Part shown: positions 46,863 to 57,034 of the stretch, piece after piece
Position numbering within the stretch: the first letter of the stretch is position 1
Layout: each line of letters begins with the position of its first letter
Origin: an uncultured Candidatus Actinomarina sp.
Lineage (GTDB): Bacteria > Actinomycetota > Acidimicrobiia > Actinomarinales > Actinomarinaceae
DNA: 60,581 nt
Assembly: GCA_902595195.1 (NCBI GenBank)
Contig: CACJPC010000004.1
Coordinates: 1 to 60,581 of the forward strand
Reading direction: 5' to 3'
Position numbers and translations under genes: made by a program
Notes under the pieces: model-generated
The model's database searches: none
The model's input: only the letters and a program-made list of their open reading frames with translations
What the model was told of the DNA's origin: nothing

Positions 46863-48872
46863 CTAGACTTCTACTTCTCCAAGTATCTCAATTGTATCGC
46901 CTTCTTTTATATCTTTATAATCAGATAAACCAATACCACATTCAAGACCTTCGTTGACAACTTCAACATTGTCTTTAAACCTTCTAAGTGAGACTATGGT
47001 TCCTTCATATATAACAACACCATCTCTAAGCAAGCGTGCTTTTGCATCAAGTTCTACTTTACCTTCAGAAACTATTGAACCAGCAACCACGCCAACTTTC
47101 GGAGCACGGAAAGTAGTTTTAACATCAACCATTCCGATAATTGCTTCTTCAGTTTTAATAGTCATTTGGCCAAGTACTGCTTCAGCGATATCATCTAACA
47201 ATTCATAAATGATATTATACGTTCTTACGTCTATTCCCTTACTTTGAGCCATATTCCTGGCCTGACTATCAGGTCTTACATTAAAACCAATAATTAAAGA
47301 CTCTGTAGCACTAGCTAAATCTACGTCGGATAAAACAATTCCCCCTACAGCTGAATGAACAACTTGGATGTTTACATCATCAGTTGCTAACTTGTTTATA
47401 CCATCTTTAATAGCTTCAACTGAACCATTAGTGTCAGCTTTTAATATTACATTTACTGTATTTAACTCGCCTTCCTGTAAGAGCTTCATCATATCGCTAA
47501 CTCGAGTCTCAACTGAAAATGATGAGTTGTCATGTTCTTTTAATTTAGTTTTGTTTTCTTCAGCTTTTGCCTTGGCATCTTTTTGATTTTTAACAGCAAC
47601 AAATTGGTCACCAGCAGTTGGTGATTCATCCCATCCTATAATATCTATTGGAGATCCCGGCTCTATAGACTTTACTGTTTTATTATTGTGATCAAACATT
47701 GATTTCACTCTGCAGAATGCTTGTCCAGCATAAAGAAAATCACCCTGTTTTAGAGTGCCTCTTGTGACTATGACTGTAGCTACATTTCCTCTACCAACTT
47801 CCATTCGTGATTCAACAATATACCCAGAAGCATTTGTATTAAAATTTGCTTTTAGTTCTTCTATTTCTGCTACAAGTGCAAGTGTTTCAAGCAGATCATC
47901 AACTCCATCACCTTTAAGTGCAGATACTTCAACTACAGGAGTGTCTCCACCTAAATCTTCAGAAATTACTTCATATTTTGTAAGCTCAGCTTTAATCATT
48001 GACGGATTGGCCTCAGGTAGGTCACACTTATTTATGGCAACAACTATTGGTACGTTTGCAGCTTTTGAGTGGTTAATTGCTTCAATTGTTTGTGGCATTA
48101 CTCCATCATCTGCAGCAACAACCAAGACAACTATATCCGTAACGTTTGCTCCTCTAGCTCTCATTTGTGTAAATGCTTCGTGACCAGGTGTATCAATAAA
48201 AGTTATTCCTGATTCTCCTACGTCTACTTTGTAAGCACCTACGTGCTGTGTAATACCTCCTGCTTCACCGTCTGCAACTTTTTCATTTCTTATATAATCC
48301 AATAAGCTAGTTTTTCCATGGTCAACATGACCCATAACAGTAATTATTGGCGCTCTTAAATTTAATTTATCTGGATCGTCTTCAAATTCTTGAAATTCAA
48401 TAATATCTTCTCTTGAAATTGTTATTTCATCTATTAAATCAGGAATAAGATTGTATTTTTCAAAAAGCTTTTCTATATCGCTATCTTCTAATGGTGTATC
48501 AATAGCTTTCATAATTCCCAATCCCATCAAATCACCGACAATTTGCGTAGCATCAACATCTATAAGAGAACTAATTTTTTCTGGAGATGAATTCCTAGAA
48601 ATCTCTATAATTTGAACATCATCTTCAGGAACTTCTTCAACTTCTGTTATTGACGCATCCTGAATTGTCTCTTCTTGTTCTTGGACAACTTCAGACTCAG
48701 ACTCAGGTTCATCTTCTGGTAATAAAGCTAACTTAAGTAGTTCCTCTTCTTCCTCAGTTAAACCAGATGATGCTGTTTTAACCTCAAAACCTAACTCTTT
48801 TGCATGAAAAAGTACATCTGCTGAAGCAATATCCAACTCCTTGGCGATTTGATGAATTCGCTTTTTTGCCAT
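46863..48872 (-). CDS. infB: Translation initiation factor IF-2
   Basis: VMGHVDHGKTSLLDYIR; DTPGHEAFTQMRARGA. Confidence 0.97.
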   Translation of the reverse strand: MAKKRIHQIAKELDIASADVLFHAKELGFEVKTASSGLTEEEEELLKLALLPEDEPESESEVVQEQEETIQDASITEVEEVPEDDVQIIEISRNSSPEKISSLIDVDATQIVGDLMGLGIMKAIDTPLEDSDIEKLFEKYNLIPDLIDEITISREDIIEFQEFEDDPDKLNLRAPIITVMGHVDHGKTSLLDYIRNEKVADGEAGGITQHVGAYKVDVGESGITFIDTPGHEAFTQMRARGANVTDIVVLVVAADDGVMPQTIEAINHSKAANVPIVVAINKCDLPEANPSMIKAELTKYEVISEDLGGDTPVVEVSALKGDGVDDLLETLALVAEIEELKANFNTNASGYIVESRMEVGRGNVATVIVTRGTLKQGDFLYAGQAFCRVKSMFDHNNKTVKSIEPGSPIDIIGWDESPTAGDQFVAVKNQKDAKAKAEENKTKLKEHDNSSFSVETRVSDMMKLLQEGELNTVNVILKADTNGSVEAIKDGINKLATDDVNIQVVHSAVGGIVLSDVDLASATESLIIGFNVRPDSQARNMAQSKGIDVRTYNIIYELLDDIAEAVLGQMTIKTEEAIIGMVDVKTTFRAPKVGVVAGSIVSEGKVELDAKARLLRDGVVIYEGTIVSLRRFKDNVEVVNEGLECGIGLSDYKDIKEGDTIEILGEVEV

Positions 48873-49904
48873 TTACTCTTCCTCGTTTTTAGCTTCTTCT
48901 GTTTCCTCTATGTCTTCTTGGGGTGAATCTCCTAAGCCTTCTATGTCAATTTTATAACCCGTTAATTTTGCAGCTAATCTTGCATTCTGGCCTTCTTTAC
49001 CAATAGCAAGTGAAAGTTGGCTGTCTTTGACAACAACTCTCGCTGACTTTAAATCTTCATCAATTTCAACTTCATCAATATCTGCTGGACCTAATGCTTC
49101 CTTTATAAATCGAACTTTATCTTCTCTCCATTCAACAACATCAAGTTTCTCTCCTCTTAACTCGTTTACAATTTGTCTAACTCTATTACCTCTTGATCCC
49201 ACACAAGCTCCTTTAGGATCAACATTTGGATCATTAGAAAATACAGCAATTTTTGTTCGACTACCTGGTTCTCTAGCAATTGCTCTTAATTCAACTGTTC
49301 CATCTGTCAATTCAGGAACTTCCAGTTCAAGCATTCTTTGTACAAATTCTGCTCTACTCCTACTAACAATGATAGGTACTCCTTTAGCATCTTCTCTTAC
49401 CTCTGTGATCAGTGCTTTGACCCTATTGCCTCTCTCAAGTCTCTCGAAGGGCACCCTTTCACCAGCAGGTATTACTGCTTCAGCATCTTGAAGATCGAGT
49501 ATTGTCTGATTAAATCTTGGATCAAATTGAGTTACTATACCAGTGACAAGCTCTCCTTCTCTTCCAATATAAGCATCAAGGACTGTAGCTCGTTTTGCAT
49601 CTCTAATTTTTGTTGTCATCATTTGCTTAAAGGATTGTGCGGCAATTCTCCCAAACTCGTCTTCATCTAACTCAACTTTCCACTCTTCAATGACATTTCC
49701 TTCATTGTCTAATTCTTGTGCATAAATAAGAACTTCTCCTGAATCTGGATTTAATGTAACTCGAGCTTCTTCAGCAGCTCCAGGTATTCTCATATAAGCT
49801 GACCTAAATGCTGAAACTAATGCTTCATACATGCTTTCAACAGCTACACCTTTTTCTAGTGCTAATGCCTCTATTGCTTGTTTGCTCTCATTACCTAATT
49901 TCAT
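48873..49904 (-). CDS. nusA: Transcription termination/antitermination protein NusA
   Basis: S1 and KH domains; DPKGACVGSRGNRVRQIVNELRGEKLDVVEW; IGKEGQNARLAAKLTG. Confidence 0.96.
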   Translation of the reverse strand: MKLGNESKQAIEALALEKGVAVESMYEALVSAFRSAYMRIPGAAEEARVTLNPDSGEVLIYAQELDNEGNVIEEWKVELDEDEFGRIAAQSFKQMMTTKIRDAKRATVLDAYIGREGELVTGIVTQFDPRFNQTILDLQDAEAVIPAGERVPFERLERGNRVKALITEVREDAKGVPIIVSRSRAEFVQRMLELEVPELTDGTVELRAIAREPGSRTKIAVFSNDPNVDPKGACVGSRGNRVRQIVNELRGEKLDVVEWREDKVRFIKEALGPADIDEVEIDEDLKSARVVVKDSQLSLAIGKEGQNARLAAKLTGYKIDIEGLGDSPQEDIEETEEAKNEEE

Positions 49905-49906
49905 TT

Positions 49907-50392
49907 TTATCCTTTTACTTTTTCTTTAAATTGCTTAAATTCAATTTTTGCACTTTTAATATTAGAAAAATTGATTACTACCTCTACTGAGTTAACAATT
50001 AATTTGATGTCTTGTTCGTTAGACGATTCAATATAACCTTCTAATACATATTCATCTTCTATAGGTTCAAATAATTTAATTTTTACTAATTCACCCAAAG
50101 CTAATTCAAAATGCCTGTTTGTTTTTAGTTTTCTTTCAATCCCTGGACTTGAAACAATCATTTCATATGAACCTTTTTCAATACCCATATTTTCGAGTAG
50201 TCTTTGAAATTGTTTATTTAATCTTGAAGTTAAATCAATGTCAATTTCATTATCACTAACTATATAAACTTCAACTCTTGAAATAGAAGGATAATCTACA
50301 ATATTTAGGTCATAAAGTTCAAGATTTTCTTCACTTAGATATAGATCGAAAGCCTCTAAGATTTCTTTTTCAGAAACCATATAAACCTCCAT
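49907..50392 (-). CDS. rimP: Ribosome maturation factor RimP (start likely MVSEKEI at 50380)
   Basis: VSSPGIERKLKTNRHFE; operon position before nusA. Confidence 0.9.
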   Translation of the reverse strand: MEVYMVSEKEILEAFDLYLSEENLELYDLNIVDYPSISRVEVYIVSDNEIDIDLTSRLNKQFQRLLENMGIEKGSYEMIVSSPGIERKLKTNRHFELALGELVKIKLFEPIEDEYVLEGYIESSNEQDIKLIVNSVEVVINFSNIKSAKIEFKQFKEKVKG

Positions 50393-50397
50393 TCATA

Positions 50398-50425
50398 AAA
50401 AAAGCGGGCTTGAAACCCACTATAC
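50398..50425 (-). terminator. Rho-independent terminator/attenuator between proS and rimP
   Basis: Minus strand AGTGGGTTTCAAGCCCGCTTTTTTT. Confidence 0.75.
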
Positions 50426-50483
50426 ATAGTTAAATTGTCTCTGATTAATTGTAACAAACATTGGAGTTTATTTAAAGCCTTTT

Positions 50484-51914
50484 TTAATATGCTTTAGAAA
50501 AAATTGCCTTTTTACCCTCAACAGACTCATTGTTTACAGCTTTGGCAGAACCTTCATTTTCCAAGAGATAGCATCTGAGTGTAGCTTTCGTTAAATCTTT
50601 AATTTCAATCTCATCAGAAGTATTTTCATCCCAATAACATGTAACAAAACCTGGAGTTGAATTCAAAGTATCAATTAGTTCTGCTTTACTGTCTACATGG
50701 ATTGTATTGTCTTTTCTAAAATTCTTTGAGGTCTCTAATAAGTTAGATTGAATGTCGTCTAAATTATCTTTTAATTTCTGAGATACTTCATTTATTGATA
50801 TGGAGTTCTTGCCATCAACACCGTCTCTTCTCGAGAAAACTACAGAATTTTTTTCTATATCTTTAGGCCCTATTTCAATTCTTAATGGTACTCCTTTTAA
50901 TTCCCATTCATTGAATTTGAAACCTGGTGAAATATTATCCCTATCATCAATTTTCATTCGATAACTTTCACACAATTCTTCGTGTAATTTATTAACAGTT
51001 TCTAATACAACTGATTTACTATCCTCATTAGGAATTATTGGAATAAGTACTGATTGAGTAGGTGCTAATTTTGGTGGGAGTTGTAATCCTTTATCATCAC
51101 CATGAGCCATAATAATCATACCTATTAAACGAGTACTAACACCCCAGCTAGTTTGAAATGGATGTTGTAACTCATTATTTTCATCAGAATATTGAATTTC
51201 AAAAGCCTTTGAAAAATTCTGTCCTAACTCATGTGATGTACCTGCTTGCAATGCTTTCTTATCTTTCATCATTGCTTCGATCGAATAAGTAGTAATAGCA
51301 CCAGCAAATCTTTCATTAGCAGACTTGATACCTTTAACAACAGAAACGCCGGCTGCATTTTCAGCAAATTCAGCATATATGTCTAACATTTGCAAAGCTT
51401 CATTTGTTGCTTCTTCTTGAGTTTTGTGTGCGGTATGACCTTCTTGCCAGAGAAACTCTGAAGTTCTTAGGAATAATCGCGTTCTCATTTCCCATCTAAC
51501 AACATTTGCCCACTGGTTAACTAACATTGGTAAATCTCTATGGCTTTTAATCCATTTTGCAAACATATGATTAATAATTGTCTCGGATGTTGGTCTTACG
51601 ACTAAAGGTTCTTCAAGCTCTTTTCCGCCAGCATGTGTGACCGTAGCTAATTCAGGAGAAAAACCTTCAACATGCTCCGCTTCTTTTTGAATAAAAGAAT
51701 TGGGAATAAAAAGTGGGAAATATGCATTCTCATGACCTGTTTCTTTAAATTTTTTATCTAAGTAGGCTTGAACTCCTTCCCAAAGAGAGTAGCCATATGG
51801 TCTTATTACCATCGTTCCTTTTACAGGAGAATAGTCTGCCAATTGTGCTTGTTGAATTATGTCAGTGTACCACTCGTTGAAGTCTTCTGACATAGGTGTA
51901 ATTTTTTCAACCAT
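50484..51914 (-). CDS. proS: Prolyl-tRNA synthetase, eukaryote/archaea-like (type 3)
   Basis: DFNEWYTDIIQQAQLADYSPVKGTMVIRPYGYSLWEGVQ; RPTSETII; FLWQEGHTAH. Confidence 0.93.
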   Translation of the reverse strand: MVEKITPMSEDFNEWYTDIIQQAQLADYSPVKGTMVIRPYGYSLWEGVQAYLDKKFKETGHENAYFPLFIPNSFIQKEAEHVEGFSPELATVTHAGGKELEEPLVVRPTSETIINHMFAKWIKSHRDLPMLVNQWANVVRWEMRTRLFLRTSEFLWQEGHTAHKTQEEATNEALQMLDIYAEFAENAAGVSVVKGIKSANERFAGAITTYSIEAMMKDKKALQAGTSHELGQNFSKAFEIQYSDENNELQHPFQTSWGVSTRLIGMIIMAHGDDKGLQLPPKLAPTQSVLIPIIPNEDSKSVVLETVNKLHEELCESYRMKIDDRDNISPGFKFNEWELKGVPLRIEIGPKDIEKNSVVFSRRDGVDGKNSISINEVSQKLKDNLDDIQSNLLETSKNFRKDNTIHVDSKAELIDTLNSTPGFVTCYWDENTSDEIEIKDLTKATLRCYLLENEGSAKAVNNESVEGKKAIFSKAY

Positions 51915-51932
51915 GACTATATATTAAAGGTT

Positions 51933-53156
51933 TTAATTTTCAATATCAGTATTTGAAGATATCTCCACAACTGATTTTTTTCTTTCCAAGAAATTGTTAA
52001 TATCTCCCTGAGAATTTATGAGGTCGTTTGCATCTTTACGTGCGATTTCTGCAGCATTTTTATCTGCAGCAGCTAGCCTTGCATCTATCCCTTGTTCAAT
52101 AATTAATTTTGCCTCTGATAGTAAAGCATCGACCATTTCTTTTTCATTAACAACTCTTACCACTTCACCTTTTATAAATAAGTGCCCTTTATTTTTGCCA
52201 GCTGCAATACCTAAATCTGCAGATCTAGCTTCACCAGGACCATTCACAACGCAACCCATAACAGCAACTTGTAATGGAATGTTTTCATTATTTAATGCAT
52301 CTTGTGCTTCTTCTGCAACTTTAATAACATCAACCTCTGCTCTACCACAACTTGGACAAGCAATTAAATCTAAAGAGTTCCTTTCTCTTAGACCTAAATA
52401 CTCCAATAAAGCTCTTCCACTTTTAGCTTCTTCAACTGGATCAGTTGTTAAAGAGTAACGAATTGTGTCACCAATGCCTTCACTTAATAAGGTTCCAATT
52501 CCTGCAGTTGACTTAATTAACCCACCAGGTAGTGGTCCTGCTTCTGTTACGCCAAGATGCAGAGGGTAATCTACTTTTTCAGCTAAAAGCCTATATGATT
52601 CAATCATTAATGGTACGTTCGAATGTTTAACGGAAATTTTTATATCGAAAAAACCAACATCTTCTAGATACTTTAATTCTTTTAGAGCAGATTCAACTAG
52701 AGCTTCAGGTGTAGCATCACCATATTTCTCGAGTAAATCTTTATCAAGAGACCCGCCATTAACACCAATTCTAATTGGTATGTTTGCTGACAAAGCTTCT
52801 TTGGCCACTTCCTTGATCTGTTGTTCTTTTCTAATGTTTCCAGGGTTAAGTCTTAAGCCATTAACGCCAGCATCAATAGCTGCAAGTGCTAGTTTGTATT
52901 GAAAGTGTACATCAGCAACTATTGGAACCGGGCTTCTTTGTGTGATTTCAACCAACCCTGTAGCAGCATCTACTTCATTACAAGTTACTCTTACGATATC
53001 AGCACCATTAGAAGCAAGTTCATAAATCTGCGAGAGCGTAGATTCAACATCTTTAGTTTTTGTTGTAGTCATAGATTGAACAGATATAGGAAAATCTGAC
53101 CCAATTCCAACTTTACCTATTTGAATTTGCCGTGTTTTTCTTCTATTAAATTTCAT
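51933..53156 (-). CDS. ispG: 4-hydroxy-3-methylbut-2-en-1-yl diphosphate synthase
   Basis: RKTRQIQIGKVGIGSDFPISVQSMTTTKT; ACPSCGRAEVD; MGCVVNGPGEA. Confidence 0.96.
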   Translation of the reverse strand: MKFNRRKTRQIQIGKVGIGSDFPISVQSMTTTKTKDVESTLSQIYELASNGADIVRVTCNEVDAATGLVEITQRSPVPIVADVHFQYKLALAAIDAGVNGLRLNPGNIRKEQQIKEVAKEALSANIPIRIGVNGGSLDKDLLEKYGDATPEALVESALKELKYLEDVGFFDIKISVKHSNVPLMIESYRLLAEKVDYPLHLGVTEAGPLPGGLIKSTAGIGTLLSEGIGDTIRYSLTTDPVEEAKSGRALLEYLGLRERNSLDLIACPSCGRAEVDVIKVAEEAQDALNNENIPLQVAVMGCVVNGPGEARSADLGIAAGKNKGHLFIKGEVVRVVNEKEMVDALLSEAKLIIEQGIDARLAAADKNAAEIARKDANDLINSQGDINNFLERKKSVVEISSNTDIEN

Positions 53157-54256
53157 AATCTTATTGGCTGCGTAATATCAAGATAAAATGCTGTTATTCC
53201 TAAGAATACAAAAATAAAAATTACAAGAGCAGCTATTGGATATAATTTTTTATCTTCTATTTTTTTACCTGTAATGCCTTCGTACAACGCTAAAACAATT
53301 CTTCCACCATCTAATGGAACTAGCGGTATCGAATTAAAAACAGCTAAGAAAATATTAACAAAAGCAAGCAAACTAAATAAATTTACATAACCTCCCTCAG
53401 CTATTTGGTTTCCAGCTTGTGCTAAACCAATTGGACTCAACGGTCTTACTTCATCAGGAACATCTTCGCCTGTATAAGTACCAAGTAAAGCTTCAAGAGT
53501 AGATGGGTTAAATAATGTAAAAATCCCTTCAATAGCTGCCTTAGTCATATCAATTTCTATAAGAGTTGTTGCAGGTATGGCTTGTAGCAAACCAAGAGTT
53601 TGTCTTTCTAAAACAGGTGAGACCCCTAAGTAACCTGAGAGTTCATTGTTTAAGAGTCTTGACTCTAATGTAGTTGTAGTTAAGTACATTTGAGAATTTC
53701 GAATATATCCTATCGATACATTATTATCTGGATTAACTTCGATAATTGAAACTAACTCTTCCCAACTCTGTACCTCTGAACCGTTAAATGAATAAATTAT
53801 ATCTCCTGGAATCAAACCTGCTTTTTTTGATGGAGCATCATCATTTGGATTGCTTATTGATTCTCCAATTGTAGCTACCTCCAGCGTTGGTTGGTCTATC
53901 CCATAAAAAGCAAATATAGAAAATAAAATTATCCATGCTACAAAAAAATTGACCAATATTCCTGAAGAGGCAATATAAAGCTTTTTAGTCCAAGATGCAG
54001 TATGAAACAATTCTTCATGTTTATAGTCTGATACAGGTTCGTTTTCATCCATTCCTGGTATCTTTACGTATCCACCCAGCAAAATAGCTTTTAAGCCATA
54101 TTCAGTATTGTTTCTTTTGAAAGAAAATAGTTTTGGGCCAAAACCAACAAAAAATTCAGATACTGCAATTTTTGATCTTCTTGCAGAAATGTAATGACCA
54201 AGCTCATGAAGTACCACAAACAATGTAAGCAATAAAATAGTTAAAATAGCATTCAT
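53153..54256 (-). CDS. rseP: RIP metalloprotease RseP (site-2 protease)
   Basis: VVLHELGHYISARR; PDZ domain; PLVPLDGGRIV. Confidence 0.93.
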   Translation of the reverse strand: MNAILTILLLTLFVVLHELGHYISARRSKIAVSEFFVGFGPKLFSFKRNNTEYGLKAILLGGYVKIPGMDENEPVSDYKHEELFHTASWTKKLYIASSGILVNFFVAWIILFSIFAFYGIDQPTLEVATIGESISNPNDDAPSKKAGLIPGDIIYSFNGSEVQSWEELVSIIEVNPDNNVSIGYIRNSQMYLTTTTLESRLLNNELSGYLGVSPVLERQTLGLLQAIPATTLIEIDMTKAAIEGIFTLFNPSTLEALLGTYTGEDVPDEVRPLSPIGLAQAGNQIAEGGYVNLFSLLAFVNIFLAVFNSIPLVPLDGGRIVLALYEGITGKKIEDKKLYPIAALVIFIFVFLGITAFYLDITQPIRL

Positions 54257-54272
54257 ATATTAATTATTACAC

Positions 54273-55190
54273 TTATTGGATTAAATCTAAAAAATGAACG
54301 AATAGAACAAGAATTGGAAAACTTAATAATTGTGAATCAATTCTATCTAATACACCACCATGACCTGGCAACAAAGTGCTTGTGTCTTTAAGTTCAATAG
54401 ATCGTTTAATTTTTGATTCAAACAAATCCCCCAAAGTTCCAAATAACACGAACAAAATAGAAATTAATATTTTTTGCGTTAAGGTAACAGTTAAAAAATA
54501 ATTTAAAACAAAGAAAACAAAAATAGATCCAACAAATAATCCGGCTGCAAAGCCTTCTACTGTTTTGTTAGGTGATATGTTTTCTGAAAGCTTCTTTTTG
54601 CCATATCGCCTACCAAACTCATAGGCAGCAACATCATTAATTGATATTGAAATTAATAAAAGAAAAGTAAATAATGGCCCAAAATTATTTAAAAAATAGC
54701 CAATTGAAGCTAAACCTGTTCCAAACCAAATAAGAAACAAAAATGAGCTTCCGAATTTATCATAGACTCCATAATTTATAAAAGTTCCTGTGTAAACAAT
54801 TACACCTATAGGAAAAATTAAATATGGAATGTGAAAATTGTTTAAACCAAAAAAATATGCCACAAACAATGGAGCAAGAGCTGCATATAGTAGTAACGGA
54901 TAAGGAAGTATTGTTTCATATTCGAACATATCAAACCATTCTTTAGTAGCAAGAAGACCAACGATAACCAACAAAATTAGTGCTGAAGTTTTATTAATAA
55001 ACATTGCAGCAACAATAATTATCAATGCTAAACCAGTCACAACTCTTGGATTCGATGAGAAAAATGAAGGATTTTCTTGGTCTTTACTTATCTGAGATGA
55101 ATCATTTTCATCAGGAAGCTCAATGTATCCAGGCCAAAACGTACCATCATTATCTGATTGAAATAGTTTTTTAAACCTCAAGTAATTCAT
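54273..55190 (-). CDS. cdsA: Phosphatidate cytidylyltransferase
   Basis: GDLFESKIKRSIELKDTSTLLPGHGGVLDRIDS. Confidence 0.93.
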   Translation of the reverse strand: MNYLRFKKLFQSDNDGTFWPGYIELPDENDSSQISKDQENPSFFSSNPRVVTGLALIIIVAAMFINKTSALILLVIVGLLATKEWFDMFEYETILPYPLLLYAALAPLFVAYFFGLNNFHIPYLIFPIGVIVYTGTFINYGVYDKFGSSFLFLIWFGTGLASIGYFLNNFGPLFTFLLLISISINDVAAYEFGRRYGKKKLSENISPNKTVEGFAAGLFVGSIFVFFVLNYFLTVTLTQKILISILFVLFGTLGDLFESKIKRSIELKDTSTLLPGHGGVLDRIDSQLLSFPILVLFVHFLDLIQ

Positions 55191-55722
55191 TTTGCTTTAT
55201 CAAAAGTAATTCATCAATTTTATTTACATACTTATCAGTTAACTCTTGTACTTTTGATTCCAATCTTTTTATCTCATCAGCAGAATTTTCATCTTTTAAT
55301 TTGGAAATTTCATCTATGCCAAATCTTCTGTGTGATCGTATTGAAACTTTTGCATCTTCTGATGATTTAGAAGCTACTTTACCAAGTTCTTTTCTTCTTT
55401 CTTCTGATAAAGGTGGTATTGGTATACGAATTACTTCTCCATCATTTGTTGGATTTAATCCAATATCTGCATTTAAAACTGATTTTTCAATTTCTTCTAG
55501 AGCTGTTTTGTCAAAAGGTTGTATGACTAATAGCTTTGGATCTGGTACTGATATAGTTGCTAATTGCTGAAGTGGTGTCTTAGTTCCGTAGTATTCTACA
55601 TTTAATTTATCGACTAGTGATGGATTTGCTCTGCCGGTTCTGATCGTTGAAAATTCATCTACCAAGTGATTTATTGAATTAATCATCTTTTGCTCAATAT
55701 CTTTTATAAGTATTTCGCTCAT
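55171..55722 (-). CDS. frr: Ribosome recycling factor
   Basis: TIRTGRANPSLVDKLNVEYYGTKTPLQQLA. Confidence 0.96.
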   Translation of the reverse strand: MSEILIKDIEQKMINSINHLVDEFSTIRTGRANPSLVDKLNVEYYGTKTPLQQLATISVPDPKLLVIQPFDKTALEEIEKSVLNADIGLNPTNDGEVIRIPIPPLSEERRKELGKVASKSSEDAKVSIRSHRRFGIDEISKLKDENSADEIKRLESKVQELTDKYVNKIDELLLIKQNELLEV

Positions 55723-56423
55723 TATTGTATTAAAGTTCCTAGTTTCTCACCTGTAATGGCTTTGTAAATATTTTGTTCTTTAGTACCATCAAATACTCTT
55801 ATGGGCATTTCGTTTTCTTCACATAGTGTTATTGCAGTTAAATCCATAACTTTTAATTTGCTTGAGACCACATCTTTATATGAAATTTCATTATAAAGCT
55901 CAGCTTGCTCTTCAACTTCTGGATCTTTATCGAAAACACCTTCAACTCTGGTTGATTTCAACATTAAATCCGCATCTATTTCTGCTGCTCGAAGTGAGGC
56001 CGCTGTGTCAGTTGTAAAATATGGATTACCTGTACCTGCTGCAAAAATAACAACTCTACCTTTTTCAAGATGCCTTATTGCTCGAAGTCTAATATAAGGT
56101 TCTGCAACAGCTGTCATGGTTATAGCGGATTGGACTCGCGTTTGTGTACCGTTCTTGTCTAAAGCATCTTTTAAAGCAACAGCATTTATAACTGTTGCTA
56201 ACATTCCCATGTAATCTGCATTTGCTTGTGCCATGTTTTTTGCAGATTCTTGTACGCCTCTAAAAAAGTTACCACCGCCTACAACAACACCTATTTGAAT
56301 ATTCTCATTATTAGCTGCTGTTATCTCAGAAGCGATTCTTTCAATTACCTTTGGTTCAATTCCAAAATTAGTTTCAGGATTAGAAAAGGATTCTCCAGAA
56401 AGTTTTAGTAGAACCCTACTCAT
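55722..56423 (-). CDS. pyrH: UMP kinase
   Basis: RVLLKLSGESF; GVVVGGGNFFRG; AAGTGNPYFTTDTAA. Confidence 0.97.
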   Translation of the reverse strand: MSRVLLKLSGESFSNPETNFGIEPKVIERIASEITAANNENIQIGVVVGGGNFFRGVQESAKNMAQANADYMGMLATVINAVALKDALDKNGTQTRVQSAITMTAVAEPYIRLRAIRHLEKGRVVIFAAGTGNPYFTTDTAASLRAAEIDADLMLKSTRVEGVFDKDPEVEEQAELYNEISYKDVVSSKLKVMDLTAITLCEENEMPIRVFDGTKEQNIYKAITGEKLGTLIQ

Positions 56424-56425
56424 TA

Positions 56426-57034
56426 TTAAGTACCAACCTCAATTCTCGAAAATTTCTTAATATAAATTTTTTCACCTAATTTTCCAGATAGCTCTTCAAT
56501 CATTGTACCAACTTGACCCTCATAAAATTCTGGATTGCAAAATGTTTGTTCATTCAAAACATAATCTTTGTAAAAAGATGAAATTTTTCCATCAACTATC
56601 TTTGTTATAACATCTGCTGGCTTTCCTTCATTTTCGGATTGCTTTTTAATAATTTCTTTTTCTTCCTCAATTCTTTCTGAAGGAACATCTTCAACATCTA
56701 AGAATTCAGGTTTTAGAGCTGCTATGTGCATAGCTACTTGCTTAGCAACATTTTTAAATTCATCTGATTTAGCAACAAAATCTGTTTCACATGCAAGTTC
56801 GACTAGTACACCAGCAACAGCTCTATCCTGTTGAAAATGTATATAGTCACCAATAGTTCCTTGGTTGGCTTCTTTATCAGCTCTTTTTTTCGAGTCTGCT
56901 AAGCCTTTTTCTCTAAGATACTTAACAGCATTATCAAAATCTCCATTGCTTTCAGATAGAGCTTTTTTGGCATCCATCATTCCAGCACCAGTCATATCAC
57001 GTAGTTTTTTTACATCAGCTGCTGAAATTGACAT
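56426..57034 (-). CDS. tsf: Elongation factor Ts
   Basis: VKKLRDMTGAGMMDAKKALSESNGDFDNAVKYLREKG. Confidence 0.97.
   Translation of the reverse strand: MSISAADVKKLRDMTGAGMMDAKKALSESNGDFDNAVKYLREKGLADSKKRADKEANQGTIGDYIHFQQDRAVAGVLVELACETDFVAKSDEFKNVAKQVAMHIAALKPEFLDVEDVPSERIEEEKEIIKKQSENEGKPADVITKIVDGKISSFYKDYVLNEQTFCNPEFYEGQVGTMIEELSGKLGEKIYIKKFSRIEVGT

Noticed and set aside
49027-49491. 154-aa ORF antisense to nusA (also 47755-48183, 52018-52458, 42966-43445, 59949-60266 antisense to infB, ispG, pnp and SBP)
   Set aside because: Ser/Thr/Leu-rich low-complexity translations typical of antisense frames of AT-rich genes; no own RBS or family evidence.
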